A DNA stretch of 64,000 nt from the NCBI RefSeq assembly GCF_900111155.1, contig NZ_FOGG01000012.1, forward strand, positions 96,676-160,675. The letters run 5' to 3'. The stretch comes from Pedobacter rhizosphaerae (GTDB lineage Bacteria; Bacteroidota; Bacteroidia; Sphingobacteriales; Sphingobacteriaceae). Of this stretch, positions 29,228-39,178 are shown in pieces (position 1 is the stretch's first letter; each line of letters starts with the position of its first letter). Under the pieces are notes generated by a model, which did not search any database, had not been told where the DNA came from, and saw nothing but the letters and a program-made list of their open reading frames with translations. The translations under genes and the position numbers were made by a program.

Positions 29228-30646
29228 ATGAAGACGATAAAAAATATTTATATTATTTTAATGCTAATTGCATTATTTTCAGTTTCTTCCTGTAAAAAAT
29301 GGCTTGAGGTAAAGCCTAAAACAGAGGTAGAATCTACCGTTGCTTTTAGAAATGAGCAAGGTTACAAAGATGCGCTTACCGGCGTTTACATACAATTAAC
29401 CGCAAATGGTTTGTATGGTCAAGAACTTACCTTTGGAACCTTAGATATACTCGCCAAACAATACACCAATATATCTGGCTCACCTTACGCGAGTTTTGAT
29501 GGCTACAATTACAATTACGCACAGCTGGAACTAAAAACCAGACTGGATAATTTCTGGACAGGACTATATTCGGCCATTGCAAATACAAACAGTCTGATCA
29601 CTAATATTGATGTTGCCGATCCCTCCATATTCGCTGGTTCTACACGTAACATAATCAGGGGTGAGGCGTATGGATTAAGGGCATTTTTGCACTTCGATTT
29701 GCTCAGGTTATACGCGCCTGCCCCTTCGTCTGCCGGAGGAGCTGCTGCAGCAGCAATTCCTTATGTTAAAACCATCGATCCAAAGGCAACCCCAACTTCC
29801 TCAGTAACTGAAGTGCTGGCTCAGATTCAGCTTGATTTAAACGTTGCGGCCGAAGCGTTAAAAGGAGTCGATCCAATTTTACAGGGGAAAACTTCAACGG
29901 GGTATTTGAGAGACAGGATATATAAATTCAATTATTATGCGGTAAAAGCCCTTCAAGCTAGAGTATATCTATATGCTGGTGATCAAACCAATGCATTGAT
30001 TTGTGCACGAGAAGTAATTAATTCGGGAAGATATCCCGCTGCACAGTCAGCAAATATCATCAATGGTAACGACAGGCTGTTCCAGGATGAAATTATTTTT
30101 GCATTAAACATCAATACCCTCGCGGCTAATGCCAGTAATTATTTTAGTAGAACAGCCACCAGCTTGCTGGGTAAAAGTGCGGTGAATTATAGTTCAGAAA
30201 TGGATAATTCCTCTACAGATTATCGTTTGCTATACCTTACCGGAACGGCTGATGTAACCTCAATTTTATTTCCAACAAAATTAATTCCCAATGCGAATGC
30301 ACCGGCGGTATTCGGCAACAAGATGCCTGTTCTTAGGGCTTCGGAGATGTATTACATTGCTGCAGAATGCTTAAAAACAAGCAATCCGCAGGCCGCTGTA
30401 GACTATTTAAACTATGTAAGAACAAATAGAGGGCAGACAACTTTGATCGCTGCATCCAGTACACCTGCACAGATTCAAAACGAGATCTTTAAGGAATACC
30501 GCAGGGAATTTATATGCGAAGGCCAGCTTTTCTATTATTACAAAAGAGTTAATTCACCAACTATTGCTTACACCACGGTTGCAGGTAACAACACACTGTA
30601 TGTTTTCCCAAAACCAGATCAGGAAATTCAGTATGGAAACAGATAA
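29228..30646 (+). CDS. SusD/RagB family lipoprotein (second pair)
   Basis: A 472-residue surface lipoprotein, signal LMLIALFSVSSC, followed by WLEVKPKTEVE, the N-terminal motif of many SusD proteins, and by YGLRAFLHFDLLRLYAP and EYRREFICEGQLFYYYKR. It begins 10 bp after the SusC gene and is its partner. At 472 residues it is shorter than the first SusD (613), in line with non-glycan or peptide-related Sus pairs, though length alone does not decide the substrate. Confidence 0.94.
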   Translation: MKTIKNIYIILMLIALFSVSSCKKWLEVKPKTEVESTVAFRNEQGYKDALTGVYIQLTANGLYGQELTFGTLDILAKQYTNISGSPYASFDGYNYNYAQLELKTRLDNFWTGLYSAIANTNSLITNIDVADPSIFAGSTRNIIRGEAYGLRAFLHFDLLRLYAPAPSSAGGAAAAAIPYVKTIDPKATPTSSVTEVLAQIQLDLNVAAEALKGVDPILQGKTSTGYLRDRIYKFNYYAVKALQARVYLYAGDQTNALICAREVINSGRYPAAQSANIINGNDRLFQDEIIFALNINTLAANASNYFSRTATSLLGKSAVNYSSEMDNSSTDYRLLYLTGTADVTSILFPTKLIPNANAPAVFGNKMPVLRASEMYYIAAECLKTSNPQAAVDYLNYVRTNRGQTTLIAASSTPAQIQNEIFKEYRREFICEGQLFYYYKRVNSPTIAYTTVAGNNTLYVFPKPDQEIQYGNR

Positions 30647-30659
30647 TAACGCATTTACG

Positions 30660-31421
30660 ATGACTAAAACCGGAAAATTTTCGATACTTTTTGTTACAAT
30701 GTTGACCCTATTATTGAGCTCTTGTGAAAAGGAGATCGATACTTACACCAATGACCCAAGATTGTACTTTTTTGAGCGTGGTAACGATGTGCTCCAAACC
30801 AGGATTACTTCCAAATCATTTTCATTTGTTCCTTTAGCCTCTTCCATACTTACCGATACCATAAAGATCAAAGTTAAAACAATGGGCCTGGCTACAGATG
30901 CCGATAGGGTATTAAAAGGAGCAACGATTAAGCAGGGTACTACGGCAGTAGAAGGCACTGATTATGCTTTTATTGACGGTAAAATAAAGGCAGGGCAGGT
31001 AGAGGGTTTTCTTCCTGTGGTACTTTATCGTACCGCCAAGATAAAATCTACCAGTTTAACCCTGAATCTGACCATTGCAGAAACGAAAGACTTTAAGCCA
31101 GGTGTAGTTGAAGATCAGAATTTCACCTTAAACTGGAGTGATGATATCGTTAAACCTGCAAACTGGGATGGCTTAATCAGTCTGGCGTTCTATTTTGGAA
31201 CGTATAGCAAAACCAAATTCAGGTTTATTATTGATGTGACGGGGATTGCCGATTTCCCCCTTCAGCAAAGTGGCAGGGTGCCGCTTAACCCAGGTGAATA
31301 CAGCAACAGTATGATGAATGATATTAAGTTGCGTGTGAAAGAGGCGTTGGCTGTTTATAATGCGAGCCATACAACACCCTTAACAGATGAAAATGGTGTA
31401 TTGGTAACCTTTCCAAACTAA
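30660..31421 (+). CDS. DUF4843-type lipoprotein
   Basis: About 253 residues from the Met at 30660, which directly precedes a lipoprotein signal (ILFVTMLTLLLSSC). An upstream in-frame Met at 30633 would overlap susD by 14 bp and remains possible. The body begins with YTNDPRLYFFERGND and has an IKVKTMGLATDADR strand region, as in DUF4843 proteins, which occur in operons with SusC/SusD and a PKD-like lipoprotein exactly as here. It is probably a surface-exposed accessory to the transporter. Function is not established. Confidence 0.75.
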   Translation: MTKTGKFSILFVTMLTLLLSSCEKEIDTYTNDPRLYFFERGNDVLQTRITSKSFSFVPLASSILTDTIKIKVKTMGLATDADRVLKGATIKQGTTAVEGTDYAFIDGKIKAGQVEGFLPVVLYRTAKIKSTSLTLNLTIAETKDFKPGVVEDQNFTLNWSDDIVKPANWDGLISLAFYFGTYSKTKFRFIIDVTGIADFPLQQSGRVPLNPGEYSNSMMNDIKLRVKEALAVYNASHTTPLTDENGVLVTFPN

Positions 31422-31430
31422 TTAAACAAA

Positions 31431-32975
31431 ATGATGAAGACAATAAGATTATATTTATATATCTGTGTAGGCTTGTTGCTTGCATTGGTGGTTTCATGTA
31501 AGAAAGATTTGGGTAATTATGATTATACAACCGTAAGTACACCTGTTTTGGATACCACTAAAGTTGCAGCAAATTACTCCATAGAACGATATGCCAATTT
31601 GGTAATTGAACCCAAGATCAGGATGAATGGAATTGATACCACTTCCCTGAGCTATAAATGGATTATTTATAAACAAACGGTTGCCACCGGACAGGCCAAT
31701 ATACCCAGAGAAATTTCAAGTTTGAGAAGACTGAATGTATCTATTGGTGATCCCATTGGCCTATATTATGTAGAGCTTATCGTTACAGACAAAAAAAATG
31801 AAGCGAAGGCTAATATCGTTTTTAACCTGAGTGTATCGGCAGGAATGGAATATGGATTACTGGTACTTCACACCGCAGGCGGATCTAGCGATGTCGATTT
31901 TTTGGTTACCAGAAACGCAGTGCCCATTACCAGTGTCCCTGAAAAGAGGTTGAGGAATTTATACTTTAGCGCAACGGGAAGTCGCTTAGCTGGCGATGGC
32001 AGATTTATCAGTGTTAGCAGAAGAACAAGTTTTACGGCAATAGTTACCAATTGGGTGACAGTGGGTACCAGTACGCAGTTACAAAGGGTAAACGGTAACG
32101 ATTTCAGCTTTTTGAGAGATAATGGCTCCCTGTTTTTAAGGCCAGGTACAGTGATCAATCCTCAGGCGCATAATTTAAGCGATCTCAGTTCTTATGAAAC
32201 CCTGATTAATGATGGCAAAATGCACATTACGAATGCTTCTGATCAGTTGGTGGCCTCATATTCAGCTGCCTTAACAGGAGACTATTACCTTGCGCCTTTC
32301 ACGGTAAGCGGTACATCAGGTTCATTAATATCAGTTGGTTATGATGAGAAAAACGGCCGGTTTATCAAGCCAACATCTGCAACAGCTGGTACAATTACTG
32401 ATTTCAGGGTGCCTGGTAATGCCGGTCAACCTTTTAACCTGACCAATATTGGCAAAGATATGCTTGGGATGGATAGGGGCATAAGTAATTATACGCTGGC
32501 ATTCTTTAAGGATAAAACCGGAGCAGGAAGATGGCTGTATGTCATCAATTTTAATAAATCTGACGATGGCCTTCTGGGTGTAGGGCGCTATGATATGACC
32601 AATTTACCTGATATTTCAAATGCATTATTCTATCAGGCAAACAAATCTTCCAATATTTGCTATTATGCTACCGCATCTAAGGTATATCTCTACGATTATA
32701 CAACTCAGAATACACCTGCTGTCGGATTTCAGGTGCCTGCAGGAGAAACAATTACCTGTATGAAAGTTTATAAACCAAGCCCTAATTTTAATCTTGCGGA
32801 TGCTGATGGCAGATTGCTGTATGTGGCCACCTGGGATGGAACTCAAGGTAGGTTGTACGAGCTTTCGATTAACCCTACAACGGCTGTTATTAACAGTAAT
32901 CCATTGAACAGGTTTGATGGATTTGGTAAAATAACAGACATCAGTGCCAAGCCAAGGGGCGCAGGGAATTTATAA
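31431..32975 (+). CDS. PKD-like family surface lipoprotein
   Basis: A 514-residue protein with lipoprotein signal LLLALVVSCKKDLGNYDY. An N-terminal Ig/PKD-like domain (residues about 35-135, LSYKWIIYKQ, YYVELIVTDKKNEA) is followed by a long beta-rich region that may form a propeller (VGYDEKNGRFI, NLTNIGKDMLGMDRG, LYVATWDGTQGRLYELS). Its position after a DUF4843 gene and before a TlpA-like gene is a recurring Bacteroidota arrangement. It starts 9 bp after the preceding stop. Its ligand is unknown. Confidence 0.75.
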   Translation: MMKTIRLYLYICVGLLLALVVSCKKDLGNYDYTTVSTPVLDTTKVAANYSIERYANLVIEPKIRMNGIDTTSLSYKWIIYKQTVATGQANIPREISSLRRLNVSIGDPIGLYYVELIVTDKKNEAKANIVFNLSVSAGMEYGLLVLHTAGGSSDVDFLVTRNAVPITSVPEKRLRNLYFSATGSRLAGDGRFISVSRRTSFTAIVTNWVTVGTSTQLQRVNGNDFSFLRDNGSLFLRPGTVINPQAHNLSDLSSYETLINDGKMHITNASDQLVASYSAALTGDYYLAPFTVSGTSGSLISVGYDEKNGRFIKPTSATAGTITDFRVPGNAGQPFNLTNIGKDMLGMDRGISNYTLAFFKDKTGAGRWLYVINFNKSDDGLLGVGRYDMTNLPDISNALFYQANKSSNICYYATASKVYLYDYTTQNTPAVGFQVPAGETITCMKVYKPSPNFNLADADGRLLYVATWDGTQGRLYELSINPTTAVINSNPLNRFDGFGKITDISAKPRGAGNL

Positions 32976-33016
32976 TGATTACTCTTTTAACACACAACAA
33001 ATATATTTTTATTACT

Positions 33017-34945
33017 ATGAAAAAAATAATTATTGCAAGTGCCATCGCACTTGCAATCCATGTCACTTCAGCCTTTGCTCAAGACAAAAATTTTAAACTA
33101 AGCACGGAGAAACCTGTTGCAGGCGAAGAAATTGGCGTTACTTACAATCCCAAAGGCACTGTGCTGGCAGGAAAGAAGAATGTAACAGCAACAGTTTATC
33201 AGTTTTGCGATTATAAATGGATTAAAAATGAACTAGCTTTAGAAAAAAAGGATAGCATTTGGACAGCAAATTATACCCTGCCTAAAAATGCGAGTATTGT
33301 AGCTTTCAAATTTAAAAGCGGTTCAACTGTAGACATCGGGCAAACAAGTGCTTATGCATGGCTTCTGTTTGATAAGGAAGGTAAAAATATGCCCGGTGCA
33401 TATGCAGGCTGGGCATTTTTAAGAAATGCCTCAGTACCTGAGATGTTTCCTGATTTTACTAAAGATAAGTTCCTGATTGGTGATGATGTAGTGGTTTACT
33501 GGATGCAGCAACAACTGCGTTATTTTCCATCAAGCAAGCGGGATATTTTTTATGCACATTCTAAAGTTTTGAAAAAGGTCGATGCCGAAAAGGCAAGGGC
33601 CCTGGCACTTCAGGACCTGTCGTTAATTAAATCCCTGCCTGATAAAAATTTGAATGACCTGAAAAATATCAAAAAGGTTTATGCTGAGGTGCTTGACAAT
33701 CCTTCAGCTGCCGATTCTATGGGGCGTGTGATTGCAGCTATTGACTCTGCAGCGATAAAGCGCCGTAATCCGGAAAAGTTAGCTGCAGCCAAAGCGCTTA
33801 ATGGCGAAAGGGATTATAAAAAACTGTTGCCTGCAATGATTAATTTTCTTGAGCTATACCCGATGGATAAGGCGGATAGAGCTTTTGATCAGGCTAATTG
33901 GATTGATTACTCAAAATTTTATAGTTCAATCGCAATTATGGCCTCTGTTGATAAAGATTCGGTAACCTTTAAGAAATATGTAGCTCAGGCACCTTTATCC
34001 AGTCTTCCAAACCTATTTTATAAGAGCATGTATGTTCCGTACGTATCGCTTAAAACTTTTAATGCACAGGAAGCATACGTATTTGCCAGACCGATGATGA
34101 GTAGGTTAATGCAATTTAAAGAAATAAATCGCGATGCCTTTATGGATATTTACCTGAACAATGCCGGAGTTTACGCAGATATACTCATGCACTTGAACAA
34201 GGATGAAGCTGCATTGAACTTTGCCTCTGCTGCGCAACAGAAATACGAGTATGGGAATTCTCCACTGAATGAAGTAAGCGCCATATTATTAGAGCGAAAC
34301 GGACAAGCGGAAAAGTTAAAATTTACGCTGGAAAGTAGCATGAGAAAAAATCAGATGACACCGCTCATGTTGGATATGTTAAAGAAAAACTACATCGCAT
34401 TAAACAAGAATGAGAGTGGTTATGAGAGCTACCTGGCAACCTTAAAAGATTTGAAACTCGATTCAGCTCTGGAAAACAAGGTTAGAAAGTCGATGATTAA
34501 TAAAACCGTTCCAGAATTTAACGTGAAGAGCAATCGTGGAAAAATGGTTAAACTCAGCGATCTGAAAGGTAAAATTGTGGTATTTGATTTCTGGGCTTCA
34601 TGGTGTGCACCTTGTAAAGCTGCTTTCCCGGGCATGAAAATGGCCGTGGAGAAATACAAGAATGATAAAGACGTAGTTTTCTATTTTGTAGATACCCAGG
34701 AAAAGATGAAGGATTATGAAGCTTATGTGTCCAAGTACCTAAAGGATAATAATTACGATTTCAATGTGTTGTTTGATGCAAATGCAGCCTTTTCCAAAAG
34801 CTACGGCGTTGGAGCGATTCCGCATAAGATGGTGCTGGATAAGAATGGAAAATTACGTTTTTCAGAAGTAGGATATATGGGCAGCCCTTCAGAATTGGTT
34901 GATGAGATTAGTATGATGGTAGAATTGGCACGTAAAGGAGAATAA
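33017..34945 (+). CDS. Large TlpA-like thioredoxin-domain protein
   Basis: I place the start at 33017 because the Met there begins a good signal peptide (KKIIIASAIALAIHVTSAFAQ); an in-frame Met at 32975 adds 14 residues and overlaps the previous stop. The 642-residue protein has an N-terminal beta domain (about 22-130), a helical middle region rich in short repeats (about 180-490), and a C-terminal thioredoxin fold with WCAPC (C530, C533) and a cis-proline region IPHKMVLDKNGKL. It should act as a periplasmic thiol-disulfide oxidoreductase. Its presence in a SusCD operon suggests reduction of an imported compound or of an operon partner. Confidence 0.88.
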   Translation: MKKIIIASAIALAIHVTSAFAQDKNFKLSTEKPVAGEEIGVTYNPKGTVLAGKKNVTATVYQFCDYKWIKNELALEKKDSIWTANYTLPKNASIVAFKFKSGSTVDIGQTSAYAWLLFDKEGKNMPGAYAGWAFLRNASVPEMFPDFTKDKFLIGDDVVVYWMQQQLRYFPSSKRDIFYAHSKVLKKVDAEKARALALQDLSLIKSLPDKNLNDLKNIKKVYAEVLDNPSAADSMGRVIAAIDSAAIKRRNPEKLAAAKALNGERDYKKLLPAMINFLELYPMDKADRAFDQANWIDYSKFYSSIAIMASVDKDSVTFKKYVAQAPLSSLPNLFYKSMYVPYVSLKTFNAQEAYVFARPMMSRLMQFKEINRDAFMDIYLNNAGVYADILMHLNKDEAALNFASAAQQKYEYGNSPLNEVSAILLERNGQAEKLKFTLESSMRKNQMTPLMLDMLKKNYIALNKNESGYESYLATLKDLKLDSALENKVRKSMINKTVPEFNVKSNRGKMVKLSDLKGKIVVFDFWASWCAPCKAAFPGMKMAVEKYKNDKDVVFYFVDTQEKMKDYEAYVSKYLKDNNYDFNVLFDANAAFSKSYGVGAIPHKMVLDKNGKLRFSEVGYMGSPSELVDEISMMVELARKGE

Positions 34946-34946
34946 C

Positions 34947-36011
34947 ATGAAAAGAATTTTTTTCATTGCACTATTATTGACTTCGGCAAACATTTTTGCA
35001 CAGGATACCGAGGTATTGTTTAATAATGCAGATAAAAGTATTACGATTGGGGCCACAATATCTGCTCCAAAAGGGCATAATAGCGGTAATGCGGTTGTTT
35101 TAGTTTCTGGCGGTGGTGTACAAGATCGCGATGGTAAAATGGCTGGCCACCCTTATTTTAAATTACTGGCCGACTATTTTAATTCAAAGGGCTTAACCGT
35201 ATTGAGGATGGATGACAGGGGAATAGGTAAAACAACGGGGCAGTATGATCTTGCCACAACTGCTGATTTTGCCGATGATGCCCTTTCTGCCATTGCTTAC
35301 CTTAAATCACGGAAGGATTTAAAATTGAAACGCATTGGTTTGGTAGGACATAGCGAAGGTGGCGCGGCATCCGCGATTGCAGCAGCTAAATCCAAAGATG
35401 TTGCTTTCATTATAAGCTTGGCAGGTTTGGCACTGGATGGTCAGTCTTCCTTGAAGTTTCAAAACGAAGATCTTGTTGCAAATGCAAAGATAAGTGACAT
35501 CGATAAAAAGCGTTCTAATGAAATTAATAACCTGATGTTTAAAACAGCTTATCAGTATGTAGATTCTGTAAATATGGAACAGAAACTGAATGATACCTAT
35601 AATGAGTGGAAGAAAAAAGATGATGCCTATTTCAAAACGCTCAATATTGAATTCGATCATTTTCGATTTCCGGTGTATAGCTATGTTATGAATGCAGTAA
35701 AGCCTTGGTACAGGTATTTTCTTAAGTTTGATCCCGTTAATTTCTTGCCTAAAGTAAAGGTTCCAATCCTGGCTATAAATGGTGACAAAGATCTAATGGT
35801 TAGATCTGAGGTGAACCTTGCCAATTGGAAGAATTTGCCACTAAAAGGAGGAAATAAGGATGTCACTATAAAGCAGATATCAAGTATGAATCATTTGCTT
35901 CAACATTGTATTACCTGCGAACCACAAGAATATGCGCAGATTAAAGAAGCAATCACGCCTGAGGTTTTTGAAACGATAAGTAAATGGCTGGAGGCTAATG
36001 GTTTAATGTAG
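34947..36011 (+). CDS. Secreted alpha/beta hydrolase (serine esterase/peptidase-like)
   Basis: A 354-residue protein with signal peptide ending NIFAQ and an alpha/beta hydrolase fold. The nucleophile elbow is GHSEGG (S136), the acid probably D in INGDKDLMV and the base H in SSMNHLLQH. The VLVSGGGVQDRDG and MDDRGIGKTTG segments match a family related to dienelactone hydrolases and S9-like esterases. It starts one base after the TlpA stop and is the last gene of the operon before the terminator. It may cleave an ester or amide of the imported substrate. Confidence 0.85.
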   Translation: MKRIFFIALLLTSANIFAQDTEVLFNNADKSITIGATISAPKGHNSGNAVVLVSGGGVQDRDGKMAGHPYFKLLADYFNSKGLTVLRMDDRGIGKTTGQYDLATTADFADDALSAIAYLKSRKDLKLKRIGLVGHSEGGAASAIAAAKSKDVAFIISLAGLALDGQSSLKFQNEDLVANAKISDIDKKRSNEINNLMFKTAYQYVDSVNMEQKLNDTYNEWKKKDDAYFKTLNIEFDHFRFPVYSYVMNAVKPWYRYFLKFDPVNFLPKVKVPILAINGDKDLMVRSEVNLANWKNLPLKGGNKDVTIKQISSMNHLLQHCITCEPQEYAQIKEAITPEVFETISKWLEANGLM

Positions 36012-36044
36012 TATTACTTTATAGAATTTTAGTTATTAATTAAT

Positions 36045-36077
36045 TGCAGGTTAACTGATGTTGCCTGCATTTTTTTT
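36045..36077 (+). terminator. Terminator of the FecI/FecR-SusCD operon
   Basis: TGCAGG (36045-36050) pairs with CCTGCA (36064-36069) around a 13-nt loop, followed by eight T (36070-36077). It lies 34 bp after the hydrolase stop. Confidence 0.7.
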
Positions 36078-36667
36078 GTTCCAGAAAGGGGTAATTATTT
36101 GTTGATGGATGTAAAATGTAGGAACTATATTCAATAGCATATGTCATTAATGCAGAGATAGCAGGTTGTTTTTTCCTCTTAATCCCGATCCGATTTCTAT
36201 ATGTTTAAGCGCTCGACTATCTTTTGGGCTATTACTTCAACAAGGAGACATTTCTTACCTTCGGAGATATAAAACGTAAGCCAGCTATTTTTGATCCTGT
36301 GCCGGGTACCCAATGTTATTAACTTGAGGAGAAAACTAAAATGGATTGTCAATTCTGAGCCTGTTGAAGGGTAATCCATTTTAGTTTTCGACTTATTAAG
36401 AGGGTCTTCGATTACTTGTCCCGATTTCACCTCAGAAGCTCTGACTGACAGCATTCAGCTTAAGTTAACAGCATTGCCTGGGTACCCTGGCTTCTTTAAA
36501 CTGAGCTGGGAGTCATGCTAGGCAGGTAAGCAATCAAATCTCAAAAACTAAATGTGACATGTTGATGTTAGGTTGTATATTGTAAATCAATGAATTGGGT
36601 GGAATCAGTGCCCTTAGCAGATAGGGCTTAAGATTAAGCTTTTCACATAAATAGCCATAAAAGGAAT
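36078..36667. other. Intergenic region before the oxidoreductase gene
   Basis: Nearly 600 bp with the inverted repeat at 36331-36389 and no supported gene. An open frame at 36197-36454 on the minus strand runs through both arms of the inverted repeat and has no recognisable motif. Confidence 0.5.
36331..36389. repeat. Long perfect inverted repeat
   Basis: The 17-base arm GAAAACTAAAATGGATT at 36331-36347 is exactly repeated in reverse complement at 36373-36389, with a 25-nt loop. It lies in a non-coding region between two plus-strand genes. GGGTACCC occurs on both flanks (about 36304-36311 and 36480-36487). There is no T-run after it, so it is not an ordinary terminator. Its loop (CTGAGCCTGTTGAAGG) resembles dispersed intergenic repeats I recall in related genomes, which is memory, not proof. 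Confidence 0.7.
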
Positions 36668-37786
36668 ATGAATACCAGAAGAGATTTTCTAAGAAAAATG
36701 GGGGCATCGGCATTGATGCTTCAATTGGGTTCAATAACATCTTTCTCATCAGCAGCTAACCAAATCGGAAAGCCGTATGAGGGGAGAGTACTCAGGGTAG
36801 CTATCATGGGTTTAGGTGGGTATGGAACCCGTGTCGCAGAAGCTATGAAAGCCTGCACTAAGGCAAAGCTTGTAGGTGTAATTAGCGGAACGCCTTCAAA
36901 AATAAAAGCTTGGCAAGCTCGCTACAATATCCCTGAAAAGAATTGCTATAATTATGACAACTTCGATCTGGTAAAGAATAATCCGGATATAGATGCCATT
37001 TATGTCATTACCCCAAATGCACTGCACCACAATCAGGTTATCCGTGTAGCAAAAGCAGGAAAACATGCGATATGCGAAAAACCAATGGCATTAAATGCCA
37101 GGGAAGGCCAGGAAATGATCGATGCCTGTAAAAACGCAAATGTAAAGTTGCTGGTCGGCTACAGGATGCATTTTGAACCCCGTACGCTGGAGGTACTTCG
37201 GATGAGAAATGTGGGTGATTTCGGTAAAGTCATGTTTTTCCAGGCGCAATGTGGTTTCAAAGCCGGCGACCCAAGCCAGTGGCGGTTAAATAAAGCACTT
37301 GCAGGTGGTGGATCTATGATGGATATTGGAATTTATGCGATTAACGGGGCAAGGTATATGGTGGGTGAAGAACCTGTTTGGGTAACCGCTCAGGAAACCA
37401 AGACTGATCCGTTAAAGTTTAAAGATGGTGTAGATGAGACCATACAATTTCAATTGGGTTTTCCCAGTGGCGCTATAGCCTCCTGCTTGTCTAGCTATAA
37501 TATCAGTCACCTGGATAGGTTTTATTTGAGTGGAGAGAAAGGCTTCGCAGAAATGCAACCTTCTACGGGTTACGGCCCGATTAGGGGAAGAACACATAAA
37601 GGGGAGCTTAACCAGCCAATAACTACCCACCAAACTGTTCAGATGGATGAAATGGCGACTATTATTTTTGATGATCACAGGCCGGCGATTCCAGTAAACG
37701 GGGAGGAAGGTTTGAAAGACCTTAAAATTATTGATGCGATATATCAAGCTGCGGAAACGGGGTTGAAGGTTAAGGTAAAGGGCTGA
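36668..37786 (+). CDS. Gfo/Idh/MocA family oxidoreductase with Tat-like signal
   Basis: A 372-residue NAD(P)-dependent oxidoreductase. The N-terminus NTRRDFLRKMGASALMLQL resembles a twin-arginine signal, so export to the periplasm is likely. The Rossmann fold begins at LRVAIMGLGGYGTRVAEAM (GxGxxG), and CEKPMALN holds the conserved lysine of the family. The C-terminal half is the alpha/beta domain (GGGSMMDIGIYAINGARYM). It stands alone between terminator and convergent gene. Exported members often act on sugars or glycosides, but the substrate is not visible. Confidence 0.9.
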   Translation: MNTRRDFLRKMGASALMLQLGSITSFSSAANQIGKPYEGRVLRVAIMGLGGYGTRVAEAMKACTKAKLVGVISGTPSKIKAWQARYNIPEKNCYNYDNFDLVKNNPDIDAIYVITPNALHHNQVIRVAKAGKHAICEKPMALNAREGQEMIDACKNANVKLLVGYRMHFEPRTLEVLRMRNVGDFGKVMFFQAQCGFKAGDPSQWRLNKALAGGGSMMDIGIYAINGARYMVGEEPVWVTAQETKTDPLKFKDGVDETIQFQLGFPSGAIASCLSSYNISHLDRFYLSGEKGFAEMQPSTGYGPIRGRTHKGELNQPITTHQTVQMDEMATIIFDDHRPAIPVNGEEGLKDLKIIDAIYQAAETGLKVKVKG

Positions 37787-37985
37787 AGCAAAGATGATTT
37801 TGTATTTACTGTTCAAGGTAGGGCAATTATGGAAAGTATTAATCTTAACTGAGGTTTCATCCGCACCTGGATGGTCAATAACGTCCTCTTTATATGATCT
37901 AAGTCTGGCTAAGGTTATGTTAGAAATGTACTATTTTTATATTAAATAAACGCAATGTGGCCGTATTCGCAGTGCTTTACTCTGC

Positions 37986-38969
37986 TTAAAATTTCGGTCC
38001 CCTGCTCCAATCATTAAGTATTTTTACTTCCTCAGCCAGAAATTTTTCAAGTCTATTGGGCATCCATGATTTCTCGGCTGAAATAGGGAAAGCAGAATGA
38101 CCGCCATGTTTAGGAATATCAAGAAATAGGTAATCAGAAGTTCTGGCTAAATCGATAGGATAGGAGGTGTCGGATAAAAACGGATCATTTTTGGCATTTA
38201 CCAGTAAAGTAGGTATACGAATCTTCGCCAGGGAATCCAGGCTACTGCCTGCCGAATAGAAATCATCTAATGCGCTAAAGCCACAAAATGGTGCAGTAAA
38301 ATTTTCACTGAACCCTTGAACAGATATTATTTGCTCTAGTTTATTTAAATCGAATATTCCAGGGTGCTGGGTTTCTAATTTTCGGACTTTATTTTTTAGT
38401 TTGAGCAAAAATTTTTGTGAATAGATTCGGTTAACGAATCGGTCAATTTCTTGTTCAGATTTCTGTAAATCACAGGGTGCAGAAAAAGCAGCAATAGCCC
38501 GTAGGTTGGTGGGCGTGCTATGTCTGGCTACAAAATTTAGCGACATGTTTGCGCCTAATGAAAATCCTACAAGCACAAGTGAATGATATTTTTCCGCATA
38601 CTCATTTACGACTATTTCTATATCATTTGTTGATCCCCCATGATAGAGCACAGGCAAACGATTCATTTCTCGCCCACAACTCCGCGCATGCATGGCTAAA
38701 ATATCCCAACCAAGTGCACTAAAATGTTGCGCCATTTGCTGTACATAATGACTTCTCGAATTGCCCTCTAGTCCATGGAAAAGCATCATCAGTTTATCAT
38801 TGCCAGCCCGAATCCAATCGAGTTCTAAGAAATCTCCGTCAGCTAATTCTAGCTTCTCAGTTTGGTAAAGTGTATTGTCTCGCTTTACACCAAAAACCGG
38901 TGCTATAGTTTGCAAGTGTCTATTGAAAAGATAAGCTGGCGGACGGTAATATGATTGTACGATTGGCAT
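37986..38969 (-). CDS. YheT-family alpha/beta hydrolase
   Basis: A 327-residue hydrolase with the family's start motif PPAYLFNRHLQTI, oxyanion-side HGLEGNSRSHY, nucleophile elbow GFSLGAN (S137), acid in NAKNDPFLS and histidine in PKHGGHSAFP. Members of the YheT/ABHD1-3 group are esterases, possibly acting on lipids, and carry no signal peptide. It is divergent from an acyltransferase gene, which makes a shared role in lipid metabolism plausible. Confidence 0.92.
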   Translation of the reverse strand: MPIVQSYYRPPAYLFNRHLQTIAPVFGVKRDNTLYQTEKLELADGDFLELDWIRAGNDKLMMLFHGLEGNSRSHYVQQMAQHFSALGWDILAMHARSCGREMNRLPVLYHGGSTNDIEIVVNEYAEKYHSLVLVGFSLGANMSLNFVARHSTPTNLRAIAAFSAPCDLQKSEQEIDRFVNRIYSQKFLLKLKNKVRKLETQHPGIFDLNKLEQIISVQGFSENFTAPFCGFSALDDFYSAGSSLDSLAKIRIPTLLVNAKNDPFLSDTSYPIDLARTSDYLFLDIPKHGGHSAFPISAEKSWMPNRLEKFLAEEVKILNDWSRGPKF

Positions 38970-39178
38970 AATTGTAATTCGGACTAGGGAGTTTAAAGGA
39001 AAGCTGTATGTGTATTAAGTAGGCGTAAAATAGTTAAATTATAGCTATCCATTAATCACCGCAAAGGTAAAATAAATACAAGTCATTTTAAATAGACCCC
39101 AAGAAGTTAGGGTTTACAATACCTGATTACTAGGCCAAAAACAACAAACCCGATCTTAAACCTTTTCTGTCTCTAAAT

